A stretch of 27,689 nucleotides of DNA from Chara braunii (GCA_003427395.1 BFEA01000533.1:928256-955944), one strand, 5' to 3'. Counted from the stretch's first letter, positions 17,142 through 26,851 are shown. Translations and numbers: made by a program. Notes: generated by a model from the letters alone, not told the origin.

Positions 17142-17537
17142 ATGTCGGTAGTAACTAGAGCGATAGAGACACTGACCAGGATTACGGCCAGAGGTGTCTT
17201 CACATACGTCATTGAGAGGTGTGTGACATGTGAGCACGACTAAGTGATCTTGTACGTCCTTGTAGTCTGATCCCTTGATACAAACGAGTATGATGTAAGG
17301 CCGTATGTATCTGTTGGAACAAGAAGAGGGATTGACTATGAGGCTTGTTGGGTAGTTGCTGCTGAGTATATCCTAAATGAAAGGTTGTTGTTGAAACAAC
17401 AAGGAAAGAAAGTGACGTGGAGTGTCCTACCTAGAGAGTTTGAGAGATTCACAAGTCTTCATGTGCCTGCTAGCTTTTGCGATGGGAAGGACTGGGGACC
17501 AATCCTCAACGCGGTATTAAGGGATCGAGTGTGGTGA
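17142..17537 (+). pseudogene. small-ORF family member B (two in-frame stops)
   Basis: 132-codon frame from ATG 17142 to TGA 17535, with a TAA at 17241 and a TGA at 17268. The translation across the stops keeps all family blocks: R-G-V-F-T-Y, LDTNEYDVRPYV, G-K-K-V-T-W-S-V, P-A-S-F-C-D-G-K-D-W and P-I-L-N-A-V-L-R-D-R. The second stop sits where paralogues have Arg (CGA to TGA fits). The next ATG (17541) follows after one codon in the same frame. Clearly once coding, now dead unless the stops are read through. Confidence 0.75.
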
Positions 17538-17540
17538 GCT

Positions 17541-17858
17541 ATGCCGATCGATGTCTACACTCCTGATGACGGAGAGAGCTTTTGCTTTGAGGTCTACTTA
17601 GACGAGCAACAAGCGATTGTCATCGGGGTTGTGAGAGGATGCGATACTAGGCTAAGCAGGCACGATGAGATTGGCATGGTAGAACACTACCTTAAGCTTA
17701 TGTGAGCGACTGCTTTTAGAGCAATTACGGGTCAGACTAGGATAAGGCATCTGCTGGATTGCAAGAGTTCGGATGGCAGGAGAGTGATGCTACATGCGAG
17801 AGATGAGACAATCCTATCTAGACAGCGTTCTACAGACAGTCTGGCTAGAGGTGCTTGA
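17541..17858 (+). pseudogene. unrecognised small frame in the array (one in-frame stop)
   Basis: ATG three bases after the stop of member B and in the same frame as it. 54 codons to a TGA at 17703, then 50 more to a TGA at 17856. It lacks the blocks of its neighbours. Its first part resembles residues 50-105 of the ORF at 15468 (F-E-V, I-G-V, D-E, Y-[LI]-[KF] in the same order). Tentatively a different, second family. Function unknown. Confidence 0.4.
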
Positions 17859-17896
17859 GGCAGCCCAAGGCAATGATACTGGAGTGTGAAAACTCT

Positions 17897-18010
17897 ATGT
17901 CAGTTGTGACTGTGACCATTAGTAGAAGACAATTAAATAGAGTGACTGAAGCTTACAACCCCTTCTGATTACAAATAGCTTCACTGACTGGAGAGACTGG
18001 ACACCTCTTC
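17897..18010 (+). pseudogene. small-ORF family remnant D (internally deleted)
   Basis: It starts with M-S-V-V-T, as member B does. After a short stretch and a frame change it shows I-T-N-S-F-T-D-W-R-D-W-T-P-L-L, the C-terminal family block (compare I-P-N-S-F-V-N-G-E-D-R-E-P-I-L of member E). The whole middle, including the RPY block, is missing. It reads as a head-to-tail deletion derivative. 18011-18158 shows no further gene. Confidence 0.55.
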
Positions 18011-18158
18011 TGGGAGCTAGCACTGGAGTTGGCAAGGCAAAGGAGGATGATCTAGTCATAGAACTAGAGTCTCTGTTTCTTAACTCGAGCCTCTGTTCGA
18101 AATTCGAGACGGAGCATCTTCTGAATTCTCCTCGCCTGACAATGGAAGAGAACTTGTT

Positions 18159-18698
18159 ATGGCTGAGGAGTATGTTAGTTTCTTAGGAAGCAGACATATT
18201 TGGGAGAAGGCTGAAGGAAGGGAATTACCAGATATTAATTCTTCGGTCATCTCGCGCCTACTCTGGGATTTAGAGTCCTTCACAGTAGGAGGGGCGTTTC
18301 CTTATGAGATTGAGAGATACAATGTCTTAGCCATACCTGAAGCAGAGGAGAAGGTGTATGTGTTAGTAACTCGCTTCCTAGAGACTAATGAGTACGACGT
18401 GCGTATATACAGTCCAGTGACTAGGAAGATTTGGCGGCAGCATACAGGATGTCACGAGTGGGCACTCAGTCACGTCTGCAAGTATAGGGACGAACTCAAG
18501 AAGGAAGGTAAGAAGGTTACCTGGAGTGTGGAGCCTACTGTGTATGAGAATTTCCCAAGTCCGCCTATTCCGAATAGCTTCGTCAATGGTGAGGATAGGG
18601 AGCCGATCCTTAATACTGTTTTAAGAGATAGGAAGTGGAGCAGTGTCAACATCGACGATTCAGGATTGGAAGACTTGGTAGGCACAGGACAGGGTTAG
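18159..18698 (+). CDS. small-ORF family member E, intact (179 aa)
   Basis: ATG to TAG, uninterrupted. It has about 25 extra N-terminal residues compared with its paralogues (MAEEYVSFLGS...), then G-G-A-F-P-Y-E-I-E-R-Y, VYVLVTRFLETNEYDVRIYS, the helix-like K-Y-R-D-E-L-K-K-E-G, K-V-T-W-S-V-E-P, P-N-S-F-V-N-G and E-P-I-L-N-T-V-L-R-D-R-K-W. The Pro of R-P-Y is Ile here, and the Trp after D-G is replaced (E-D-R). It ends with an acidic tail. No signal peptide, membrane segment or known catalytic motif. By position it would be translated from the retroelement genomic RNA ahead of gag. Role unknown; the extra ORFs of Ogre-type elements are the nearest analogy. Confidence 0.75.
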   Translation: MAEEYVSFLGSRHIWEKAEGRELPDINSSVISRLLWDLESFTVGGAFPYEIERYNVLAIPEAEEKVYVLVTRFLETNEYDVRIYSPVTRKIWRQHTGCHEWALSHVCKYRDELKKEGKKVTWSVEPTVYENFPSPPIPNSFVNGEDREPILNTVLRDRKWSSVNIDDSGLEDLVGTGQG

Positions 18699-18745
18699 AC
18701 AGATCGAAGATAAAGAAGGATCATGGGGTCGCTAGGGACTAGGTA

Positions 18746-19168
18746 ATGTCAGGTTACTGCCCGACAATCACGGCAGCTCTGGACGCCCTAATTCCTTTTA
18801 CCAGTGGAGGAGTTTTTTCCTACAAGGTAGAGTGGTGCATATCCTTGGAAGAAAAGCATGCACCTAGGAAGGCGTATATCCTTGTAGTGAAGTTCCTTGA
18901 CACCGGTGAATACGATATCCGGCCCTATGTTCCCTCATTGAGAGAGAGAGGGATAGATCGCGAGTCCTTTCGAAGCTGGATTAGTAATATAATTGACCAA
19001 GAAAAGAGAGAATTAAAGAGAAAAGGGATAAGAGTAGTTAGTGACTTAACACCGATTGTGTTTGATAGGTTTTCCGAGCCCCATCTGCCAGAAAGTTTTA
19101 CTGACGGCAGGAACTGGGAACCAATTTTAAACGCAATCCTAAGAGAGAAAAGGTTTAGGAAGAAGTAG
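18746..19168 (+). CDS. small-ORF family member F, intact (140 aa)
   Basis: ATG to TAG. Blocks: S-G-G-V-F-S-Y-K-V-E-W-C (residues 22-33), A-Y-I-L-V-V-K-F-L-D-T-G-E-Y-D-I-R-P-Y-V (about 44-63), an E-K-R-E-L-K-R-K-G helix (about 89-97), L-P-E-S-F-T-D-G-R-N-W-E-P-I-L-N-A-I-L-R (about 115-134) and a basic C-terminus. This is the best-preserved member and the best query for homology search. It starts 47 bp after member E and ends just before the gag frame opens at 19189. The protein looks like a small mixed alpha/beta globular domain. No family recognised. Confidence 0.75.
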   Translation: MSGYCPTITAALDALIPFTSGGVFSYKVEWCISLEEKHAPRKAYILVVKFLDTGEYDIRPYVPSLRERGIDRESFRSWISNIIDQEKRELKRKGIRVVSDLTPIVFDRFSEPHLPESFTDGRNWEPILNAILREKRFRKK

Positions 19169-19188
19169 GAGTATAATCAATAAACTAG

Positions 19189-20300
19189 ACAGGACGGTCA
19201 AAGGACCGAACGCACGGCAGAGCGCTAGTTCCTCTGCTAGTGACCACTACCGTGGTTCTTCGAGAGATGTTGAACCGAATAGAGGTCATGAAGACCAGGA
19301 TGGACACTATGAATGTCCGTCTAGACCTTCCAAGAAATAAGATACCTCCAGAGAACATACCCTGCTTTGATGGAAACAAAGTTAGGGAGTTCCTGGAAGA
19401 TTATGATGTCTTCGGTATGAGTCATGGTTGGTCGGATAAACAGAAGTTGAAAGCTTTGCTAGCCTATGTTGAACCTAAGATGAGGGTGTCGGAACAAAAA
19501 CGACACAAGGGCTGATAACATGGACGAACGTGATACAAAAGATGTTGGAAGAGTACGCCAAGTATGACGTCCCAACAACCATGCAAAATTTGTTAGATGT
19601 ACGACGCTCCAAGTACGCTACCCTCGATCAATTCCTAGAGGATTTTAAGAGGGTTACGCGGAGAGTATCCTTCCTAGACGAGGTACAAAAATATCATATT
19701 CTACTAACAAACTTCGCGAAGGACGAAAGGGAGAGTGTGGTAAGTCGCGCTGCCCATTATCCTCTAAAGTGGGATGAAGTAGTTGAGATGGTCCGTGAGT
19801 TGCCTTCAGCGTCCAACAGAAAATGGTCTTTGGAACAGATGAAAGCAATCACTAGTGCAAGAGAAGGAAATGTTGAGGCAGCTACGATAGAAAACTTGAA
19901 GGCCGAGGAGATCCTTGGTCTTCTCGTTACGCTTGGTAGTTTCGAAAAGTTGACTCTTCCTACCCCAGCAACTCAAGCACTTGTTGGAGCAGAGGAAGGT
20001 AAGGAAGAAGGAAAAAAGGAGAAGGAAAAAGAAGAGAGTGAGAGTGAGAGCGAAAGTAGTGATGAGGAAGACGCTAGGCGAAGGAAAAAAGAGAGACAAA
20101 AGAAGAAGCGCGACCGGGATTGGAAGAAAGAGAATAGGAACCGAAATTGGCAAAGGAGAGATGACCCCTTCCGATGTTATTATTGTGACAAGGAAGGATA
20201 TATTCTAGCCCGGTGCCCAACGTTAGAGAAAAAGCTTGAAGAAGGGATTGTCAAAAAAACGCCAATGGGCACATCTGTGATACCAATTGGAACAAGGTAG
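19189..20300 (+). pseudogene. gag: Ty3/gypsy gag with altered zinc knuckle, frameshifted
   Basis: The frame opens after a TAG at 19186-19188; the first ATG is 19267 and the start is not certain. The first part (F-D-G-x-x-V-x-E-F-L-E-D-Y-D, W-S-D-K-Q-K-L-K) is the gypsy capsid beginning. A one-base frameshift near the AAAAA at 19495-19499 moves the frame to the one that ends at 20300; it continues T-W-T-N-V-I-Q-K-M-L-E-E-Y. A Lys/Glu/Ser-rich charged region and an Arg/Lys-rich region precede the nucleocapsid knuckle at 20175-20216: C-x2-C-x4-Y-x4-C, where Tyr replaces the usual His (TAT for CAT at 20199). Gag would form the particle and bind RNA. Not functional as it stands. Confidence 0.85.
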
Positions 20301-21167
20301 ACTTCCGGGTCAAAGGAGGGATGCGAGCGGTAATCCTAGAAAAGGCTAAGGCCAACAAGGATAAAAAGAAGAAGGCTAGGGTTAATGTTGTCACCTTTGA
20401 CGGTATGCTACCTCCGGAGATAGTGACTCGAGACGACAATCTTGGAAGTCAAAACCTGAATGTATCCCATATCAGCCAAAGAGAGGTTGAGGAAAGAAAG
20501 CGGGAGAAGGCTCAAAGAGAGCTAGATCAGCTGATTGATGGGACCAAGGACCTAGTGAAGGAAGGGAAAGGAAAGGAAGCTGTCGGGAAAAAGAGGAAGG
20601 TGGTCGTGAGATCCAAGGCTGAGGAGGGTGTCTCGATAGATGGAGTAGTATAGAAACTACTTGAAGAGACCGACATCACCCTATCCTGGAAGGAGGCGGT
20701 AACCTTGGTGCCAAAGTTTAGAGAAGAACTAAAAAAGATGGTTGAAAGGCGGAAGGTAGAAATCAATAGCCTAAGACTTTTCCCTCAGCATGTGGAAAGA
20801 GCCCCGCCTGGGACCAAGATGAGGTTTAGCAACATGTCGTGTGGCTACTTGAATATCTCTGTAAACGACGTGAAAGTTAAATCCCTAGTGGACTCCGGGG
20901 CCGAGATGATTCTTATGTCATCGGCCACGATGAGATCATATGGGCTGGCTTGGAATAGACAGGAAGACTAATCATCAGCTTTCTAATATAACCGGATTCC
21001 TGCCTTTGGAAGGTTTTATTCATGATTTGCCTATTTGGGTTGGAACTTTACGGACTGAGATCCTTAGTTTTGTGGTTCCGAACTTGGATCATGACTGCAT
21101 TCTCGGAGCCCCTTTCCTACATAGAATGAAGGTTTGTGGTTTCTTTGGTCATGATGGAGCGGTTTAA
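20290..21167 (+). pseudogene. pol: Ty3/gypsy pol: linker and aspartic protease, broken
   Basis: The reading continues in another frame from about 20290 (V-D-F-R-V-K-G-G-M). A charged linker with a TAG at 20651 leads to the protease. The active-site motif is L-V-D-S-G-A-E-M with the Asp codon at 20891. A frame change near 20955 follows, and the second half ends with D-C-I-L-G-A-P-F-L near 21092-21118, the usual I-L-G flap-side motif. A TAA at 21165 sits where Gln would fit the continuing frame (V-[Q]-L-S-L-H-D). The protease would process Gag-Pol. Confidence 0.8.
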
Positions 21168-21757
21168 CTCTCTCTTCATGATCCTGTCACTGGTCAAGAA
21201 CAGGTTTTTGTGATAAGTGATAGGCATCACCCTCGTCATCAGCGACATGTTAATTCTCTTAAGCATGGAGAATCTGACAAGCTGATTGAGAAAGTACGAG
21301 TAAAACTGAAAAAAAGTGGAATAATAGACGAAAAGACAACGATTAGAGTAAATGATATCCGAAAGATGCTCAAGCTCCTGGATAAAGAGAAGGAGCAGGG
21401 CGATAAGAGAGAGATGAAATAATTCAAGAAAGTTGTGAGGGCGGCAAAAGCTGGCACGATGCAGCTTACCTTCTCTGCAAGTGGTCCTTTTTTAGGAAAA
21501 TAGTCATCGGTTCAAAAAGGAAATATAAGCGCAAGGGCGTTAAGAAGAATCCGGCGGCAGTTTTGATAGAAAAGGATTATAATGAAGCATTAGAGAAGGA
21601 AAAGAAGATAATTAAAGGGTTAAGAGAGGCTGTATTAAAAGGGGTGAGGATTATCCTAAAGAGGTTCAAGATAATGAAGGTAGGAACCGGTGTCTTCTTT
21701 CTGGCGGCTGAAAGGGATTTCATATATAAATTATGTCAGAAGTACAGTGGGGTCTGA
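21168..21757 (+). pseudogene. pol: pol linker between protease and RT, broken
   Basis: Lys/Glu-rich connecting region. It stays in frame after the TAA at 21165 until a TAA at 21420, again at a likely Gln (E-M-K-[Q]-F-K-K). A frame change follows to the frame ending at 21757. No catalytic motif expected here. Confidence 0.6.
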
Positions 21758-22888
21758 TAGACCTACGAAATATGCTCAAAAGGAAGAAAAAGAAGTAATG
21801 GAGTACATAAACCAGAAAATCGTCTCCAACGTTGCAGAACCAGCGGATGGTGCTTATGCCAATCACTGGTTTTGTTTTTGGAAGCCAGGAGGAGGTCTAC
21901 GCTGGATATAGAATTTGCAGAAGTTGAATTCGGTAACTGTTCGCGATGTGGGTAGCTTACCGAACGCGGATTTGTTAGTCGAGTTTTTCGCTGGAAGAAG
22001 CATTTACTCCCTAGTAGACTTGTACTCTGGCTATGACCAGTTCCCCATAGATCCTACTAGTCGACCTATGACCGCCATGCACACGCCTAGAGGCCTCGTA
22101 CAAATGTGTGTGGTGCCTCAAGGGTGGACGAATGTGGTCGCGGTTGTCCAACGAGATATGTTGAAGGTCATGGAGGACATATGCCCAGAGGTTACGTTCC
22201 CATACATTGATGACAATCCGGTTAAAGGACCAAAGGGAAAGGATGAAACCTTAGTGGATGGACGAGTTAGGCGGTTTGTGTGGGAACATGCGCAGGGAGT
22301 AGCGAAAGTACTAGAAAGGCTGTTTAAGTACAATCTAATAGCTAGCGGACCGAAATCACTACTGTTCCAAAGGGAGGTAACGATCTTGGGTTTCAGCCTT
22401 TCAGGTGTTTCTTGGAAGAGGGAAGCCCCGATCTTAAGAAGGTGGATAAAATCCTGAACTGACCTATGCCTCTTAGGACGGTTGGGGAAGTAAGAAGTTT
22501 CCTAGGGGTCTGCAACTTTTGGCGGATCTTCATTCCCGAGTTTGCCAGGATAGTCGAGCCCCTTAGAGAAATTGTGCGACAAGGAGCTAGCTTAGGGTGG
22601 TCTGACCAAAAAGAGAAGGTTGTGCGGACACTACAAGATAAGTCAAGAGATGGGGGGGTCGTATTAGGAGTACCCTACTTCGACGATGAAAGGGAGAGAC
22701 CCTTCATTATTGAAGCCGACGGCGACCCGATAGCATTAGGAGGAGTGCTCGTGCAGCGAGATGAGAATGGTAAAGAAAGGCCACTTAGATTTGAGAGTCG
22801 CACCCTTAATTCGGTTGAGAGAGGTTATATCCAGTTTAGGAAGGAGCTTCTGACAATCCTGCATTGTCTCAGAGTGTTCAAACACTGA
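21690..22888 (+). pseudogene. pol: Ty3/gypsy reverse transcriptase and RNase H start, broken
   Basis: RT blocks in order: W-F-C-F-W-K-P-G-G-G-L-R-W-I, then a TAG at 21909 at a probable Gln, L-Q-K-L-N-S, Y-S-L-V-D-L-Y-S-G-Y-D-Q-F, P-R-G-L-V-Q-M-C-V-V-P-Q-G-W-T-N, and the catalytic Y-I-D-D at 22203-22214. After a frame change near 22430 a TGA at 22460 replaces Trp (L-N-[W]-P-M-P), then F-L-G-V-C-N-F-W-R-x-F-I-P marks the connection. RNase H follows with E-A-D-G-D-P-I-A-L-G-G-V-L and the R-K-E-L-L-T-I block. The TGA at 22886 ends this stretch. Order and motifs are those of Ty3/gypsy. Confidence 0.9.
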
Positions 22889-23260
22889 ATTACGGGACGA
22901 AGATTCATCCTAAGAACGGATTCCACGGCTGTAATTGGGGCTGTTAAGAGACATCAGCAAGTAGATGCTACGGTCAATAGGTGCACAACTCATATATGGA
23001 CGTATGATTTTATATTAGAAAAGGTACCTACTGATAAGAATCGAGTTGATGGGTTAAGCTGCGTGGAATGAGGATTGATAGATGATGAAGCTCTTATGGA
23101 GGCGCCTTTCATTGACGAATTCCTTATGGGGGACGATGATGAAGGGCTACCTCCTGCTCCCAATTGTTATATGACCTCAGTCATGACCACCAGTAGAGAA
23201 GACTGCTGGGGTGAAAAAGGAAGATCCCTACCTCCACTACCTTTTGATTCAAGAGGATGA
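22889..23260 (+). pseudogene. pol: RNase H C-terminal part and linker
   Basis: The frame continues after the TGA at 22886 with R-F-I-L-R-T-D-S-T-A-V, the RNase H block with its third acidic residue, and ends in V-D-G-L-S-C-V-E followed by a TGA at 23069 where other gypsy elements commonly have Trp (S-R-x-E-W). An acidic linker follows to about 23205, where the frame changes into the integrase frame. Confidence 0.75.
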
Positions 23261-24152
23261 GGAAGAAAGGTGGTATGGGATGGTAGAACAGACCGCTGTT
23301 GCAGCTCATGAGCTGGCTGAGAGTTCAAGAATGACTGAGCGACGAATGAATGAGATAGAGGATGGGTCAGAAGATCTGGAGCAGAGTAAGGATGATGAGG
23401 GAAGATTTAAAAAGGAAGAATATGATGGAGAGTATAAGAGGATCTGTATGGTGATGAGTAACAATCACTTGAACAAGTTCTGCCATGAGAGAACAAAGAG
23501 GACCTTTAGACTACGAAGGGGTCACCTTTTTGTAGATGCTAAGGAAGGACTACCGCCGCTGAGAGTGGTGTGTAGTAGAGAAAGACAACTAGAGGTGATC
23601 GTCGTGCTGCATGAAGGTCTAGCAGGGGGTCATAGGGTTGTTGATGCTACATACTATAAAGTATCCCGACTATATCACTGGGATGGTCTGAGGGATATGG
23701 TTATGAGATATTGTAAGTCATGTGAAGCCTGTCAGAAAAGATCATCTATGAGACTGATTGAACCCTTATACCCCACTGTTCTTGTTGAGTCTGGTTGTAC
23801 TGTTCACCTTGATCTAATTACTATGCCACCTGGTAAGGATGGAATGAAATATATACTAAATATGAGAGATAATATGTCTGGTTATGTTGAAGCAAAAGTC
23901 ATCTGTAAGAAAACCGCAAAAATAGTGGCAGATTGGATCGAGGAAATCTACCTAAGGTACCCTTTTATACGTGAGTTTGTGGCTGATCAGGGGTCGAAAT
24001 TCAAGAACGAGATGGTCAGAAAGCTCATGTTCAAACTTGGAGTCAGGGTCAGATTTGTGACACCATATCATCCTCAGGCTAATGCACCAGTGGAAAGAGG
24101 TCACATGACTCTACAGGATGCTATATCAAAATGGTGCCGAGGTGATTTTTGA
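23211..24152 (+). pseudogene. pol: Ty3/gypsy integrase: H2C2 zinc domain and DDE core
   Basis: 942 bp of open frame. The HHCC zinc domain has His codons at 23610 and 23631 and Cys codons at 23721 and 23730. The catalytic triad is complete: Asp 23811 (H-L-D-L-I-T-M), Asp 23985 (V-A-D-Q-G-S-K-F) and Glu 24093 (A-P-V-E-R-G-H), with exactly 35 residues between the second Asp and the Glu (DD35E). Integrase downstream of RT/RNase H identifies the Ty3/gypsy order. The frame ends at a TGA at 24150, probably a former Trp, before the C-terminal domain. Core intact but separated from the rest of pol by stops. Confidence 0.9.
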
Positions 24153-24700
24153 AGTTTGTCATCCTTCTTGAGAGCGGCTGTCTATGCTGACAATGTGACT
24201 GTCATGCACCTGTTACACTCTGGTACGGCCGGTATGCTACTTCTCCCATTGAGAACCTGGTCGAGACCTGGACCCATGAGGCACAGAGAGAGTAATACTC
24301 CACAGAGGAGTTGCAGAGATTGAGGATCAGGTAGATCAAGGAAGTGGATGAGGTCATAATAGAGGCCACAAAAAGGATGTCAGACAGCAGGTTATCTGAC
24401 CAGACGCGATGGAACAGCAAAAGGTACATAAGGAAGGAACGACTTCAGGTCAGGGATATTGTACTTCTGCATGATACATCTCTCGAGATGCAGTGGACCA
24501 AAAGATTGGAGGCCAGGTGGATTGGACCTTTCAGGATCATCAGAAAGGTTGAAGGCAAGGCCTATGAGTTAGCAGAGATGGATGGAACGAAATCCCTTGG
24601 TATAGTATCCGGCTCCCGGCTCCGAAAATTCATACCCAGAGATGCAAATTTGATTCCGAGTTCGGGCAAAATGATGGGGCGAGGCCCGAGAGCCGTCTAG
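24153..24700 (+). pseudogene. pol: integrase C-terminal domain with GPY/F module
   Basis: Past the TGA the frame continues (L-R-A-A-V-Y-A-D-N-V-T-V), changes near 24200 (R-Y-A-T-S-P-I-E-N-L-V-E-T-W), crosses a TAA at 24291-24293 and a TAG near 24333, and is then open to 24700. The GPY/F module is clear: A-R-W-I-G-P-F-R-I-I-R-K-V then Y-E-L. No chromodomain is visible after it, so this is not a canonical chromovirus. Confidence 0.75.
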
Positions 24701-24712
24701 CATCAGCCTGAA

Positions 24713-25372
24713 CGTGCTGGGTCCTGGCCAGTGTGCCCTCAGCATTGGTTGGGACGTGGTCAATGTGCCGTCAACCGCGGGATCATTATATGCTGGGATA
24801 TGACCAGTGTGACGCCAGCTTCATGCGATGATTATATGCTGGAACATGGACAGTGTTGCCGCCAGCTACAGACGATAGGCTGGGACGTGGACAATGTTGC
24901 CGCCAGCTACAGATTCAGATGATATGCTGGAACGTGGACAATGTTGCCGCCAGCTACAGATTCAAACGATATGCTGGGACGTGGACAGTGTTGCCGCCAG
25001 CTACAGATGATGACGATATGCTGGGACGTGGACAGTGTTGCCGCCAGCTACAGATGACGATATGCTGGGATGTAGACAGTGTTGCCGCCAGCTACAGATG
25101 ACGATATGCTGGGACGTGGACAGTGTTGCCGTCAGCTACAGATGATGATATTATGCTGGGACGTGGACAGTGTTGCCGCCAACTACAGATGATGATTTTA
25201 TACTGGAACGTGGACAGTGTTGCCGCCAGCTACAGATGATGATTATGTGTTGGGACGTGGTCAATGAACCGCCAGCTATTGATGATGATTATGTGTTGGG
25301 ACGTGGTCAGTGAGCCGCCAACTATAGATGATGATTATACGCTGGGACGTGGCTCGTGTGCCGCCAGCTGCA
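24713..25372. repeat. tandem array, 41-48-bp unit, about 15 copies
   Basis: Unit TGCTGGGACGTGGACAGTGT plus TGCCGCCAGCTACAGATGAT plus a variable GAT/ATG-rich end. Central units (24971-25200) are nearly identical; those at both edges are diverged. Length changes come from the trinucleotide end. The array begins right after the integrase frame, in the element 3' UTR. Open frames crossing it are by-products. Confidence 0.92.
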
Positions 25373-26850
25373 GCCGACAGTCGGCTTGCTATGATTACAG
25401 TATGATTTCGGATGTCGGAGATGGATACGAGCAGCCTATGATGGTTCGGCTCAATGGTGGACTCATGTGTCTGTCGGGCCCAGATTGGCCCTAGTTTTGT
25501 ATGAATGTAAGTTAAAATTTTAAATTTCAGTTCATTGCATTGTATCTGGCTTGTTAAGTGCTAGTCCTGGGATATGCTTGGGGGATTGGGAGTCAATTCT
25601 CGAGATTTTCAGTTATTGCCTCTTACTGTATTTTATTGATCTGCATGGCATTGTGGAATGAATGGTTGTGGGATAATGTGAAAATATGTTTTCTTCCTCT
25701 CATAAGTCAGCGCTCAATTGATGAGGCAACCTCCTAGTACGATAGCATAAGGAGGATTGCCTAGCATCATTTGACACAAGTTGATTGATTATTCTTGAAA
25801 AAGGGTGGTACTTAGTCAGTGAAGTGTTCCAGTGGCAAGCGACTCGGCATCATCGAATGGGGTTCCTCTCCAGATAGGCCTTCGCGGTTAGACACTGCCG
25901 AGCTCTGAAGGGATAGGTAGTCAGTCATGTGTCATAGGCGATGGAGTGATTTGTCCGATCTTGTGGTCGGGGCGAAGATCACTCAACATCGCAGCGGTTT
26001 GGAGCTTGCTGCATTCTTCTTGATGGAAGGAGTGTTCTCATTGCAGCCGCCGGGTTCTCGCAACGGTTCACCAACGAGAATCTAACCACAGTGGCGTCCC
26101 CTGCTGTGTCAGCACTTATGTCCTTCATGAAGAGGTAGAGAGTTTCAACTACGCCTCTAAGCAAGAGATGATTCCCTGAAGCAGGTTCTCATAGGTTCAG
26201 AGGCTAGCTGGGTTGACGGGGTGTCCGAGTCATAGAGGCTGATAACCTCGAACCCTCGGGTGGTTAGTCGTTCCCGGGTCACCGCGTGGCGACATGGTCT
26301 GCCTGCTGGAAAGGAAGGAGGCATCCTGAGCCTCTCCCAGTCTAAATCCGACATTTGGCAGATCAAGGTGGTAGACTCGTACTATCGATATGATCGGGGT
26401 GTTTCTAGGGAGTCGTGTGTCCAGGAGCATTCCCTTGGCATCGGCCCAAGCCAGATATCCACTGTCCAGCTGGCAACAAGGCCATTATGGCCTCCTAGCC
26501 CATTGTTGCAAAGCTTAATTGTGGACTCGCTTTGACTCACTAGCCGGGCCTGGTTTGGTGTTGGCTGGCTCCCCGCACAGTTGTAAAGAGTCGGACGTTA
26601 GTCAAGAAGTCAAGCGAGTAGACAGATGCTCTGATGTCGACTAATGAGTTTCTGATCCATGGGTCTGAACTCATCGGAGTGAGGGCTTCAGGAAGGGGTG
26701 TGCGGCTCCCCGTGAGCTGTTCTGAGCAAGGGCTCAGAGGGTGGTCAGACCGCCATGACTGGGAATCAGGACTGACTTCGCTCTTCTTGCCGGGTTGGGT
26801 CAGCGGAGGAGCCCACCAGGGCGAGCGGGGGCACTCTTGGAAGGCCGAAA
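25373..26850. other. non-coding, 3' part of the element or its LTR
   Basis: No supported coding frame. A stem-loop at 25725-25761 (GGCAACCTCCT with AGGAGGATTGCC) is present. No similarity to the stretch before the PBS was seen by eye, so this is either 3' UTR, or an LTR whose 5' partner is outside what I could match. Confidence 0.5.
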
Positions 26851-26851
26851 G

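Noticed and set aside
24731-25494. Open frames through the array after the integrase
   Set aside because: The repeat unit length varies and is not kept as a multiple of three, so no protein repeat is preserved.
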